Below, one piece after another: positions 34,960 to 43,384 of a DNA stretch of 56,251 nucleotides. Made by a program: the position numbers and the translations under genes. The notes under the pieces are model-generated. The model had not been told where the DNA came from, did not search any database, and saw only the letters and a program-made list of their open reading frames with translations. The DNA lies in the NCBI GenBank assembly GCA_024642335.1, contig JAHEBH010000013.1, positions 1-56,251 of the forward strand. Reading direction: 5' to 3'. Each line of letters opens with the position of its first letter. The stretch's first letter is position 1. This stretch comes from Erythrobacter sp. GTDB lineage: Bacteria; Pseudomonadota; Alphaproteobacteria; Sphingomonadales; Sphingomonadaceae.

Positions 34960-35916
34960 ATGACATTCGCCAAGACCGTCCTGGCCGCCGCACTGGTTGC
35001 CGCAACACCGTTCGCCGCGCAGGCCCAAATGCGCGCGCTGAGCGACCCGGTTGTCCCGCATCCGGACCCGGAAAGCCTGTTCACAAGCGATGACCCGGTG
35101 CTCCACCGTAACAAGCAGGCAGCGCTGCATATCCAGCGTAACCTCTTGAAGTGCAACGAATGGGATCGTGCGAGCGAATGGCTGACCGATGCCTATATCC
35201 AGCATAATCCCGTCGCTGCTTCGGGGCTGGAAGGCGTGCTCTATTACTTCACCCAGATCGCTCGGCGCCCCGTGCTCGATCCCTGCCCCGCGCTGAGTGC
35301 GGAAGATGGCAATGGCGTGGTCGCGGTTCAGGCCGAAGGCGACTATGTCACCATTCTCACGCGCAGAATCATGCCTTATGCCGACGACCCGGAAGGGGGA
35401 AGCTACACGACGACCTGGTTCGACACCTGGCGTTTCGTCGATGGCAAGGCAGACGAGCACTGGGATCCGGCCACCCTGCCCGGAGCCGCACCTGAAGCGC
35501 CGGGTAATACGGACACATTGCTGCGCGAAGCCCGGGATCGCGCCGCGATCGAGAAGCTGATGTGGGATTATGTCCGCGCGATCGACAGCTGGAACCCGGA
35601 CGCCTATGCCGCCGTCTTCACCGAGGACGGTTCCTTCCTCGACACAACAGGCCGCGACAACTTGCGCGCCATGGTTGCAGGAATGGCCGAACAGCGGACC
35701 GATGAATCGCCCATGCTGCACCATGTGATGAGCAACCACAACATCGAGTTCATCAACCCCAACCGGGCAGTGGTGAACTATTATTGGCAGACCGTTTCAC
35801 GCGGTTCGCCCGGAGCCGCCGCGCCGCAGTTGCTGGCGCAAGGCTGGGGCCGCGATGTGGTGGTGAGGATCAACGGTCGCTGGCTGATCCAGAACCGGGA
35901 TGTGGCGCCCGACTAA
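34960..35916 (+). CDS. Exported protein with two SnoaL/NTF2-like domains
   Basis: This 318-residue protein has a clear signal peptide (TVLAAALVAATPFAAQAQ, cut near residue 22). It has two cone-fold SnoaL/NTF2-like units: one at about 45-170 (AALHIQRNLLKCNEWDRASE, YIQHNPVAASG, FDTWRFVDGKADEHWD) and one at about 195-315 (IEKLMWDYVRAIDSWNPDAY, FTEDGSFLDTTGR). The first is the polyketide-cyclase-like type, the second the dehydratase-like type. The ATG follows GGGGGAGAG; a TTG five codons upstream is unlikely. It is presumably periplasmic and binds or converts a small molecule; the substrate is unknown. Confidence 0.85.
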   Translation: MTFAKTVLAAALVAATPFAAQAQMRALSDPVVPHPDPESLFTSDDPVLHRNKQAALHIQRNLLKCNEWDRASEWLTDAYIQHNPVAASGLEGVLYYFTQIARRPVLDPCPALSAEDGNGVVAVQAEGDYVTILTRRIMPYADDPEGGSYTTTWFDTWRFVDGKADEHWDPATLPGAAPEAPGNTDTLLREARDRAAIEKLMWDYVRAIDSWNPDAYAAVFTEDGSFLDTTGRDNLRAMVAGMAEQRTDESPMLHHVMSNHNIEFINPNRAVVNYYWQTVSRGSPGAAAPQLLAQGWGRDVVVRINGRWLIQNRDVAPD

Positions 35917-35928
35917 TAATCCAGCGCA

Positions 35929-36240
35929 TCAAATACGCCTGAAGAAGCGCGAGATGTCGAACCAGACGTCTCGCGTTTCTTGTGTCTGGGGGTCGATGGC
36001 GTCGAGGACATCGTAAGGCTTGCCGTCGATCACATGCAGTTCCTGCCCCCGGCTTTGCAGGCCCAGCAGTTCCAGAACCTCATATTCCTGCGCCACGCTC
36101 GATACGACATAGGCATCGTCCGGCCCCGTGCCATTGGCAGATGCCAGCACTGTCGGCGCATCCGGGGGCAGCGCGCAGGCGGGAAGCCCCGCAACTGCCC
36201 CCAGCAAGGCCACGCCGATCAAGCGGCGCGGCAGTTTCAA
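35929..36240 (-). CDS. Small uncharacterised lipoprotein
   Basis: This 103-residue protein has a lipoprotein signal (RRLIGVALLGAVAGLPAC; lipobox L-P-A-C22). About 80 polar residues follow, with no domain I recognise (VVSSVAQEYEVLELLGL, then VIDGKPYDVLDAI and VWFDISRFFRR). The only start that keeps the signal is a TTG whose last bases overlap the stop of the upstream cyclophilin gene (TTGA), so translation is probably coupled to it. Function unknown. Confidence 0.7.
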   Translation of the reverse strand: MKLPRRLIGVALLGAVAGLPACALPPDAPTVLASANGTGPDDAYVVSSVAQEYEVLELLGLQSRGQELHVIDGKPYDVLDAIDPQTQETRDVWFDISRFFRRI

Positions 36241-36701
36241 CCGACTGTCGCTTTCACGATCTTGCCGGGTTCGCGCGGCGGTTCGCCCTTGGGCAGTGCA
36301 TCGATATGCTCCATGCCGCTCTCAACCTCGCCCCAGACAGTATACTGGCGATCGAGAAAGCGGGCATCGTCGAAGCAGATGAAGAACTGGGAATTGGCGC
36401 TGTCCGGCACTGCGGTGCGTGCCATGGAACATACCCCGCGCACGTGCGGCGCATCATTGAATTCGGCCTTCAGGTCGGGCTTGTCAGAACCGCCCATGCC
36501 GGTACCCGTCGGGTCACCGCCCTGTGCCATGAAACCCGGGATCACGCGGTGGAACACCACGCCGTCGTAAAAGCCTTCCCCGACCAGTTCCTTGATCCGC
36601 TCCACGTGACCCGGCGCGAGGTCCGAGCGCAGCTTGATCACGACGTCACCGCCTTCACCGTTTCCGGTTTCGAGGGTGAAGGTCAGTTTCTCGTCGGCCA
36701 T
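36237..36701 (-). CDS. Peptidyl-prolyl cis-trans isomerase, cyclophilin type
   Basis: This 154-residue cyclophilin core has FHRVIPGFMAQGGDPTGTG (catalytic Arg in FHRV), SMARTAVPDSANSQFFI and the C-terminal VWGEVESGMEHIDAL. No signal peptide is visible, so it is likely the cytosolic PpiB-like form, speeding proline isomerisation during folding. The gene starts just left of a divergent gap shared with mgtE (101 bases) and is followed by an overlapping lipoprotein gene. Size and motifs are standard. Confidence 0.95.
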   Translation of the reverse strand: MADEKLTFTLETGNGEGGDVVIKLRSDLAPGHVERIKELVGEGFYDGVVFHRVIPGFMAQGGDPTGTGMGGSDKPDLKAEFNDAPHVRGVCSMARTAVPDSANSQFFICFDDARFLDRQYTVWGEVESGMEHIDALPKGEPPREPGKIVKATVG

Positions 36702-36802
36702 GCGATATTCTCCTGTAATTGCTATGATGCCCCTATAGGCCGAATGTCGGCAAAGTCACCCGCCCGCTTGCTTTTACCGGTAGTGCTATTAGGCCACCGG
36801 TC

Positions 36803-38218
36803 ATGGCCGAAAACGATCTTGAAGAACTCGAAGCAGACGCCGCCGCCCGCGAGGACGGCGCCGAGTTTGACGAGGATGACAGGCTGAAGCCCGAATTCGT
36901 CGATTCGGTCCGCGATGCGCTGGAGGAGGAAGACGAGGCGCGCGCCTATGAGCTGGTCGAACCGCTCCACCCCGCCGACATCGCCGACCTTCTCGAACTG
37001 CTGCAGCCAGACGAACGGCGCGCCCTGGCCGCGGCCATTTCGGACCTGATGACGGGCGAGGTCATATCCGAGCTCAATGATTACGTGCGCGAGGACATGG
37101 TGGAGGCACTGCCCGCCTCCGTGATCGCTGAAATCGCCGAACAGCTCGATACCGACGACGCCGTCCAGCTGATCGAGGATCTCGACGAGCCCGACCAAAA
37201 GGCCATCCTGGCCGAAATGGACGCGGAAGAGCGTGCCGCGATCGAGAATGCGCTGTCCTATCCGGAGGAGACCGCCGGCCGCCTGATGCAGCGCGAACTG
37301 GTGGCGGTGCCGGAAAACATGACGGTGGGTGATCTGATCGATTACCTGCGCGACAATGACGACATGACCACCGAGTTCTGGGAAGTCTTCATAGTCGACC
37401 ATCGTCACCATCCGGTCGGCACCTGCCAGCTCAGCTGGATCCTGCGCACGCCGCGCCACATCCCGCTGATCGACGTGATGAAGCGCGACCAGACGCTGAT
37501 CCCCGTCACCATGGACCAGGAAGAAGTGGCGCTGCGTTTCCAGCGTTACGCGCTGATTTCCGCCGCCGTGGTGGATGAGGACGGGCGACTGGTGGGCCAG
37601 CTGACGGTCGACGATATCGTGCACATTATCCAGGAAGAGGCTGAAGAGGACGTCATGCTCCTTTCCGGCGCGGGCGACGGCGACATCAACGAACCTTTGG
37701 CAGAAGCCTATTCCGCCCGCGTTCGCTGGCTGATCGCCAATCTCGGCACCGCCGTGGTGGCCTCCGCCATCATCGCCATGTTCGGTGCTGCGATCGAGCA
37801 ACTGGTGGCGCTGGCCGTGCTCATGCCGATCGTCGCCAGCATCGGCGGAAACGCCGGAACCCAGACGATGGCGGTGACCGTGCGCGCCATCGCCATGAAC
37901 CAGCTGACCCGGTCCAACACCGGCCGCATCGTCTGGCGAGAGATGAAGGTGGCGTTGATGAACGGAGCCACGGTGGCGGTGCTTATCGGCCTTGCCACAA
38001 CGCTCATTTTCACTCCGCAACTGGGCGGGGTGATTGCTGCGGCCATGGTGATCAACATCATCGTTTCGGGCATGGCCGGAGTGCTGGTGCCCGTCGCCTT
38101 CGACCGGCTGGACCAGGACCCTGCCGTTGCCAGCAGTGTGTTCGTGACCATGATCACCGATTCGATGGGCTTCTTCGCCTTCCTCGGCCTGGCGGTGGCT
38201 GTGGGGCTTGTGGGGTAA
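36803..38218 (+). CDS. mgtE: Magnesium transporter MgtE
   Basis: This 471-residue protein has an acidic N-terminal superhelical domain (about 35-150, with LHPADIADLLELL), a CBS pair (about 155-280, EETAGRLMQRELVAVP) and five membrane helices (about 300-471) with the conserved pore segment PIVASIGGNAGTQTM. MgtE is a Mg2+ channel gated by magnesium at the N and CBS domains, in the inner membrane. The upstream gap is only 101 bases and divergent; no magnesium riboswitch was recognised there. Confidence 0.96.
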   Translation: MAENDLEELEADAAAREDGAEFDEDDRLKPEFVDSVRDALEEEDEARAYELVEPLHPADIADLLELLQPDERRALAAAISDLMTGEVISELNDYVREDMVEALPASVIAEIAEQLDTDDAVQLIEDLDEPDQKAILAEMDAEERAAIENALSYPEETAGRLMQRELVAVPENMTVGDLIDYLRDNDDMTTEFWEVFIVDHRHHPVGTCQLSWILRTPRHIPLIDVMKRDQTLIPVTMDQEEVALRFQRYALISAAVVDEDGRLVGQLTVDDIVHIIQEEAEEDVMLLSGAGDGDINEPLAEAYSARVRWLIANLGTAVVASAIIAMFGAAIEQLVALAVLMPIVASIGGNAGTQTMAVTVRAIAMNQLTRSNTGRIVWREMKVALMNGATVAVLIGLATTLIFTPQLGGVIAAAMVINIIVSGMAGVLVPVAFDRLDQDPAVASSVFVTMITDSMGFFAFLGLAVAVGLVG

Positions 38219-38275
38219 TTTGAGCCTCCGCCATTCCGTGATAGGCTAACCTCGCAGGCAGCGGGGGATAGACCA

Positions 38276-39628
38276 ATGACGATCGACAACTTTGCTGGAC
38301 GGGTCATCGCACCGGGCGATGACGCTTACGACGACGCCCGCCACGGCTGGAACGGCATGATCGACCGCAAACCGGCGCTCATCGCCGAATGCCGCAGCGT
38401 GGATGATGTCGTCGCCGCAGTGAAACATGCCGCAGCGCATGGCCTGACCGCCGTGGCGCGCTGCGGAGGGCACTCTGTCTCGGGTGCATCGATGCCGGAA
38501 GGCGGCATGGTGATCGATCTGGGCAAGCTTAACCAGGTCGACGTCAATACCGAGGCCCGCATCGCCCATGTCGGCGGCGGCACCTTGCTGGGAGAGCTGG
38601 ACGCAGCAACGCAAGCGCACGGGCTGGCTGTCACCGCCGGAGTCGATCCCAGCACCGGCGCGGGAGGCCTGACGCTCGGCGGCGGCATCGGCTTCCTCGC
38701 CCGCAAGCTGGGGCTGACCATCGACAATCTGGAGGGCGTGCAGGTTGTGCTCGCCGATGGCAGCGTGGTCGAGGCTAATGAAAACTCATATCCAGACCTG
38801 TTCTGGGCGCTGCGCGGCGGCGGCGGGCAATTCGGGGTGGTCACCCGCTTCGATTACCGCCTCACCCCTATCGGTCCCGAAATCGTGACCGCATGGGCCT
38901 TCTACCCACTCGAAAAGGCGCATGACGTTGTTCGCTACATCCGCGACTTCATGCACGATGCATCGGACGATGTCGGCATGGTTCCCGTCTTCACCCGCGT
39001 CCCTGCTGCCGATCCCTTTCCCGCCGACTGGCATAGCGAAAAATGCCTTGCCGTGGTCGGCTTCCATGTCGGCGAGGAGGAGCAGGCAATGGCCGAATTG
39101 CAGCCCCTGCTCGAATTGGGAGAACTGGTATTCGGGTTCAACACGACGCAGCCCTATGTCGAGTTCCAGAAGAGCTTTGCCGAAGCCAATCCGCACGGCA
39201 ACCGCTTCTACTGGAAGTCGATCTTCGTCGACGACCTCAGCGACGAGCTGGTCGATGTCATGCTTGATGGCATCCGCACGATCCCGGGCGAATTTACGTC
39301 AATCTTCATCGAGGCGCTGGGCGGCGCCGCGGGCCGTGTCGGCGTGACCGATACTGCCTTTGCCAACCGCAGCGCGCGCTACAATCTCGGCATCTCCGCC
39401 GGCTGGATCGACCCGGCGATGGATAAGGAAGCCATCACCGCATCACGCGCCTGCTATGACAAGCTCAGGCCCTTCTCCGACGGTACCGTCTACCTCAACT
39501 ATCTCGACCGCGACGAAGTGGACCGGACGAAGGCCGGATTTGGTCCGAATTACGAGCGGCTCTGCGCGGTGAAGGCGCAATATGACCCCGCGAACCTCTT
39601 CGGCGGACCCTTGGGCGGCGCGGAATAG
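38276..39628 (+). CDS. FAD-linked oxidoreductase, berberine-bridge-enzyme-like
   Basis: This 450-residue protein has a PCMH-type FAD domain, with ARCGGHSVSGAS carrying H66, the usual site of covalent FAD attachment. GGGTLLGELDAAT and GLTLGGGIGFLARKLGLTID follow, and the C-terminal BBE segment is YLNYLDRDE then YERLCAVKAQYDPANLF. Members oxidise alcohols, sugars or alkaloid-like compounds with O2. There is no signal peptide. The substrate cannot be told. A DUF1489 gene follows after 44 bases. Confidence 0.9.
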   Translation: MTIDNFAGRVIAPGDDAYDDARHGWNGMIDRKPALIAECRSVDDVVAAVKHAAAHGLTAVARCGGHSVSGASMPEGGMVIDLGKLNQVDVNTEARIAHVGGGTLLGELDAATQAHGLAVTAGVDPSTGAGGLTLGGGIGFLARKLGLTIDNLEGVQVVLADGSVVEANENSYPDLFWALRGGGGQFGVVTRFDYRLTPIGPEIVTAWAFYPLEKAHDVVRYIRDFMHDASDDVGMVPVFTRVPAADPFPADWHSEKCLAVVGFHVGEEEQAMAELQPLLELGELVFGFNTTQPYVEFQKSFAEANPHGNRFYWKSIFVDDLSDELVDVMLDGIRTIPGEFTSIFIEALGGAAGRVGVTDTAFANRSARYNLGISAGWIDPAMDKEAITASRACYDKLRPFSDGTVYLNYLDRDEVDRTKAGFGPNYERLCAVKAQYDPANLFGGPLGGAE

Positions 39629-39672
39629 CGCCCCGCCTTGCCTCACCGGCAAAAATTCCTATTCCGGGATGC

Positions 39673-40068
39673 ATGCCGCTGCACATGACCAAGATTGCCT
39701 ATCGCGCCTCGTCGCTGCAAGATTTGCAGGACTGGTTCGATGGCAATACGCCCGAAAGACGGCTGCGCACGCGCTACCTGCCCAAGCGGCATGAGGAGAT
39801 GAAGGGCGGCTCGCTCTACTGGATCCACGAGCACGCCATGGTCGCCCGCGCCGCCATCCTCGGCTTCGAACAGCGCAAGGACGGGCATTGGGACATATTG
39901 CTGGAGAACAGGCTCCACCTCGTCCACCCCAAGGCCAAACGCGCGCATCAGGGCTGGCGTTATCTCAAGGACGAGGACGCGCCCCGAGATGTGCAAGAAG
40001 GCGAAATGGAGGGCGATGTCATGCCCGGCAATCTGGTGCGCGAATTGAACAAACTGGGGCTGGTGTAA
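39673..40068 (+). CDS. DUF1489-family protein
   Basis: This 131-residue protein matches the alphaproteobacterial DUF1489 pattern: MPLHMTKIAYRASSLQDLQ, then TRYLPKRHEEMKGGSLYWI, LVHPKAKRAHQGWRYL and a C-terminal LVRELNKLGLV. The function of the family is unknown. It is soluble and basic, without a signal peptide. The first ATG gives the usual N-terminus. An inverted repeat begins five bases after the stop. Confidence 0.85.
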   Translation: MPLHMTKIAYRASSLQDLQDWFDGNTPERRLRTRYLPKRHEEMKGGSLYWIHEHAMVARAAILGFEQRKDGHWDILLENRLHLVHPKAKRAHQGWRYLKDEDAPRDVQEGEMEGDVMPGNLVRELNKLGLV

Positions 40069-40073
40069 TTCAC

Positions 40074-40159
40074 GTCATGCTGAACTTGTTTCAGCATTCA
40101 TCAAGCCGCAAGATCCGCACTTCCCGGAGAAGTGGATCCTGAAACAAGTTCAGGATGAC
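40074..40159. repeat. Inverted repeat, second copy of the GTCATCCTGAA family
   Basis: Arms 40074-40101 and 40132-40159 (28 bases each) are complementary except at four sites. Each arm is its own hairpin: GCTGAA/TTCAGC in the first arm and CCTGAA/TTCAGG in the second. Two of the four differences are thus paired changes that keep the hairpin within each arm. It fills the gap between the DUF1489 gene and the convergent FrnE-like gene, like the copy at 27341-27479. Confidence 0.82.
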
Positions 40160-40172
40160 GCTTAGAAGTCCT

Positions 40173-40853
40173 TCAAGCCATCGCTTCCATGCTGGCGAGC
40201 TTGATCAGCGCCTGCTTGTAGTTCTCGGGTTCTGCCGCGCCCTGCAGGATATATTTGTTCGCCACCACGAAGGCGGGGACAGAGGTGATCCGGCTCTGCG
40301 CCGCGCGCTGTTCTTCCATCTTTACCGCAGTGGATAAGGCCTCGTCCTCCAGCGCAGCCGCTGCCGCCACACGGTCAAACCCTTCGGCCTCGGCAATATC
40401 GAGCAGAAGTTCGCGGTCGGAGATGTTCTGTCGCTGCTGGAAATAGGCGCGGAACAGCGCCAACTTCAGCCGCACCTGTGCTTCGGGCTCGGCGACCGTG
40501 AGCGCCCAGCGCAGCAGCTTGTGCGCGTCATGCGTGTTCCACACCATCTGCACGGGTTCTTCGCCCTCGCCTTGCCAGCTCATCGGGAAGCCGGCCGCCT
40601 CGCCCGTCGCTTCGACATTGCGGCGCATGGCGAGAACCTCGGCAGGGGTCTTGCCATAGGCCCTGGCGAGCAGGTCCACCTGGTTGTGACCCTCTGCGCC
40701 CATTGCAGGGTTCATCTCGAAAGGCATGTAGCGGATGGTGACATCCACCTCGCCCTTCAGTTCCTCGACCGCCTGCAGGAATTGCGTGCTGCCGATGGCA
40801 CACCAGGGGCAGACAACGTCCGACCACACATCCACCTGCAATTCGTCTGCCAT
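40173..40853 (-). CDS. DsbA-family oxidoreductase, FrnE-like
   Basis: This 226-residue protein has a thioredoxin fold with active site C15-P-W-C18 (DVWSDVVCPWCAIG), a helical insert and the cis-Pro region SRITSVPAFVVANKY. It matches the cytosolic FrnE / 2-hydroxychromene-carboxylate-isomerase-like branch and has no signal peptide. It probably acts as a disulfide isomerase or reductase, or uses glutathione. Its ATG overlaps the nudC stop by one base (TGATG). The frame continues open far upstream inside nudC, which I treat as a shadow. Confidence 0.9.
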   Translation of the reverse strand: MADELQVDVWSDVVCPWCAIGSTQFLQAVEELKGEVDVTIRYMPFEMNPAMGAEGHNQVDLLARAYGKTPAEVLAMRRNVEATGEAAGFPMSWQGEGEEPVQMVWNTHDAHKLLRWALTVAEPEAQVRLKLALFRAYFQQRQNISDRELLLDIAEAEGFDRVAAAAALEDEALSTAVKMEEQRAAQSRITSVPAFVVANKYILQGAAEPENYKQALIKLASMEAMA

Positions 40854-41728
40854 CAATCCTGCTCCAGCCACCAGTTCAAGAGATGATGGGCAATAGCGCG
40901 CGAAGGTGGCGGAATGAAGGACGTTGAGTCCCGCCCCTTCTCCATCGCCTCTGCCACTTCTGCGCGGGTGAACCAGCGGGCATCTTCCAGCTCGGTGTAA
41001 TCCACCACCAGTTCGCGGCTTTCGGCCAGTGCATGGCAACCGATCATCAGCTGGCTGGGAAATGGCCAGGGCTGGCTGGCGATGTAGCGCGCCGAATGGG
41101 TGCGAACGCCCGCTTCCTCCAGTACTTCGCGCGCAACGGCCTGTTCGATGCTCTCGCCCGGTTCGATGAAACCCGCCAACGCGGAATAGGAGCGCGCAGG
41201 ATAATGCGGCCCGCGCCCCAGCAGCAGCGCGCCATCGTGTTCGACCAGCATGATCGCCACCGGATCGGTGCGCGGGAAATGCTGTGCCTGGCAGGAGGGG
41301 CAGTCGCGCTGCCAGCCGCCCTTGGCGATCAGCGTAGGCTCGCCGCATTGGGCACAGAAGCGATGGCGCGCATGCCAATCCACCAGGCTGCGCGCACCGC
41401 CATAGAGCGCCAGCTCCTCCTGGCTAAGGCGCGAGATGACAATCCAGCTGCTGCGATGGGCATAGGCTGGCAGACTGTCTCCCACCTTCGGAACAGCAGC
41501 AAAGCACGGCGCGCCTTCCTTCAGGCCGAGGAATACGGTCTGGGCATCCTCGTCCAGTTGCGAGAGACCGGTCCAGACCAGCCGGTCATTCTCGTCCAGT
41601 TGCGGGACCAGCCCGTCCATCGCCAGCAGCAGCGCATCGGTGCTGGCGCGCATTGCGGCAAGCCCTTCCGGGTCGGTACGCAGATGATCGGCGCGGTCGA
41701 GCGCCTGCGCAGTGAATGGCACTGTCAT
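40853..41728 (-). CDS. nudC: NAD(+)/NADH pyrophosphatase, NUDIX family
   Basis: This 291-residue protein has a four-Cys zinc ribbon (FCAQCGEPTLIAKGG, then CPSCQAQHFPR), a Nudix box GFIEPGESIEQAVAREVLEE followed by AGV, and the NADH-specific SQPWPFPSQLM downstream of the box. NudC cleaves NAD(H) to NMN and AMP and can remove NAD caps from RNA. It lies three bases after the serine hydrolase gene and overlaps the FrnE-like gene, so the three form one minus-strand operon. Confidence 0.95.
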   Translation of the reverse strand: MTVPFTAQALDRADHLRTDPEGLAAMRASTDALLLAMDGLVPQLDENDRLVWTGLSQLDEDAQTVFLGLKEGAPCFAAVPKVGDSLPAYAHRSSWIVISRLSQEELALYGGARSLVDWHARHRFCAQCGEPTLIAKGGWQRDCPSCQAQHFPRTDPVAIMLVEHDGALLLGRGPHYPARSYSALAGFIEPGESIEQAVAREVLEEAGVRTHSARYIASQPWPFPSQLMIGCHALAESRELVVDYTELEDARWFTRAEVAEAMEKGRDSTSFIPPPSRAIAHHLLNWWLEQD

Positions 41729-41731
41729 CGC

Positions 41732-43063
41732 CTACCCGCGCAACAACTGGCTGGCGGCATCTGCCGCTACGTTGGTGGGAAAATCCTGATACACCGGATA
41801 GATCTCCGCCGGCATGTATTGGGTCATCAGATTGTGCCGCAAGCCCAGCTTGAGGTTCACGAGGCCGCATGTGCCCGCCATCCCGAACCAGCCGAACAGG
41901 CCATCTGTCTGCCCCCTGCCGACAAGGCCGCCGGCGCCGAAGCCGAATTCATCACCGCCAAAACTGAAGCCCCCACCACGGGCGAGCGTATCGGGGCTGA
42001 GCTCGGACGTGGCCAGTTGCACCGTTGCCGCGTCCATCACGCGTACACCGTCAATCTCCCCGCCATTGGCGAGCATCTTCAGGAAGCGGTCATAGTCGCG
42101 AGGGGTCGATACCAGGCCCGCACCGCCAAAGGGGAACGGCGGATCCTCTTCATACACCGAACTGCCAGGCAGATCGATCGGCAGCAGCAGGCCCTCGAAG
42201 ACGAAGTAATTGGCGGTGAAGCGCCCTTCCTGCCCCGGCTTCACGCGGAAGCCGGTGCTGTCCATGCCGCAGGGATCGAAAATGCGTTCCTTCAGGAAGG
42301 CATCGAAACTCTTGCCCGATGCGACTTCGATCACGCGGCCCAGGAGATCGAGCCCCATTGAATAGGACCAGCGCGTTCCCGGCTGCAGCACCAACGGCAT
42401 GCTGGCGAGTTCATCTGCGAACTGTTTCAGGCTGCCCGCTGGCGTACCGCTGAGGAGTGGGATCATTTGCAGACGCGAGACGAGGCCGGGGACAATTCCC
42501 CTCTCACCATAGGCCTGCACAATCGGGCCTTGCTGGATAACGGAGTAACCAAGCCCGGCGGTATGGGTGAGGCAATGCCGCACCGTGATCGGCCGTTCGG
42601 CAGGCTCGAGATTGTCGGGCGTGATCGCGCCATCATAGGTCTTCTGCACCTTCATATCGGCGAAGCCAGGCAGGATTTCCGCAATCGGCTGGTCCAGTGA
42701 CAGCAAACCGTCCTCTATGCACAGCATCGTGGCCATGCCCGTGACCGGCTTGGTCATGGAGTAGATGCGATAAATCGTGTCCGGTCCTGCCGTTACAGAA
42801 CTGGTAAAGCTGGTATTTCCTGAAGCGAGGAATTGCGGGACGTCGGTGCCCCAGCCCAAAGCTGCGACCATGTTGGCGACCTTGCGGGTGCGGACGTAGC
42901 TGTCGATCATGGCGCTGAGGCGCGGCCATTGCGATGCCTCTTGCGCCAGGGCACGCGAGGCGAACGGCAGTCCGGACAGCGCGGCACCACAACCAAGCAT
43001 GGCCGTGGAACGCATCATGGCCCGGCGTGACAAATAGGGCGCCATGATCGCTTGCTGGTTCAC
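41732..43063 (-). CDS. Serine hydrolase, beta-lactamase / family VIII esterase type
   Basis: This 443-residue protein has a Tat-like signal (S12-R-R-A-M-M17, then TAMLGCGAALSGLPFASRALA). The class C type nucleophile motif is S102-M-T-K105 (IYSMTKPVTG), with a Tyr motif in RWSYSMGLDLLGRVIE. A late FGFGAGGLVGR segment may stand for the third motif. It is probably a periplasmic esterase or peptidase rather than an antibiotic-resistance enzyme. The start is a GTG with AGGAGA six bases upstream. It heads an operon with nudC and the FrnE-like gene. Confidence 0.88.
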   Translation of the reverse strand: MNQQAIMAPYLSRRAMMRSTAMLGCGAALSGLPFASRALAQEASQWPRLSAMIDSYVRTRKVANMVAALGWGTDVPQFLASGNTSFTSSVTAGPDTIYRIYSMTKPVTGMATMLCIEDGLLSLDQPIAEILPGFADMKVQKTYDGAITPDNLEPAERPITVRHCLTHTAGLGYSVIQQGPIVQAYGERGIVPGLVSRLQMIPLLSGTPAGSLKQFADELASMPLVLQPGTRWSYSMGLDLLGRVIEVASGKSFDAFLKERIFDPCGMDSTGFRVKPGQEGRFTANYFVFEGLLLPIDLPGSSVYEEDPPFPFGGAGLVSTPRDYDRFLKMLANGGEIDGVRVMDAATVQLATSELSPDTLARGGGFSFGGDEFGFGAGGLVGRGQTDGLFGWFGMAGTCGLVNLKLGLRHNLMTQYMPAEIYPVYQDFPTNVAADAASQLLRG

Positions 43064-43162
43064 GTAATTTCTCCTGGAGAGTCCTGATCCGCGCGGACAG
43101 TAGCATTGCGCAACCGAAGCTCAAGCCTTGCGGAATCGCGCTGTATTATCTAGATAAGACAC

Positions 43163-43384
43163 ATGCTCAATATTCTCTCTGTCCTGATAGGTCTGGTTTC
43201 GCTGGTCATCGTCATCCCCTCGCAGATTCCACTGCTCGGACGGGGCAACTGGCTTGCCCTGCCGCTCGTTGTGGTCGGCCTGGGGATAGGCGCACTGTCG
43301 CGATCGAATGCTGGCAGGAACCTTTGCCTGGTGATTTTTGCCGTGGCCGTGATCCGCCTGATGCTGGGCGGCGGGGTCCTCTAA
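43163..43384 (+). CDS. Small two-helix membrane protein, unknown
   Basis: This 73-residue protein is almost wholly hydrophobic: one helix at about residues 2-22 (LNILSVLIGLVSLVIVIP), a loop with PLLGRGNWL, and helices from about 32 to 70. The ATG follows a TA-rich stretch (TTATCTAGATAAG) in the gap. The end overlaps the convergent mutY gene by four bases. I do not recognise a family; it is considered real because of its membrane pattern and position. Confidence 0.55.
   Translation: MLNILSVLIGLVSLVIVIPSQIPLLGRGNWLALPLVVVGLGIGALSRSNAGRNLCLVIFAVAVIRLMLGGGVL

Noticed and set aside
36702-36802. Possible magnesium riboswitch before mgtE
   Set aside because: The divergent gap is only 101 bases and no M-box or ykkC-like structure was recognised.
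36722-38020. 432-codon minus-strand frame
   Set aside because: It is antisense to mgtE, and its His- and Gly-rich composition is typical of a shadow frame.
40854-41378. N-terminal extension of the FrnE-like gene
   Set aside because: It lies within nudC in another frame. The conserved DsbA-like domain starts at the ATG at 40853.
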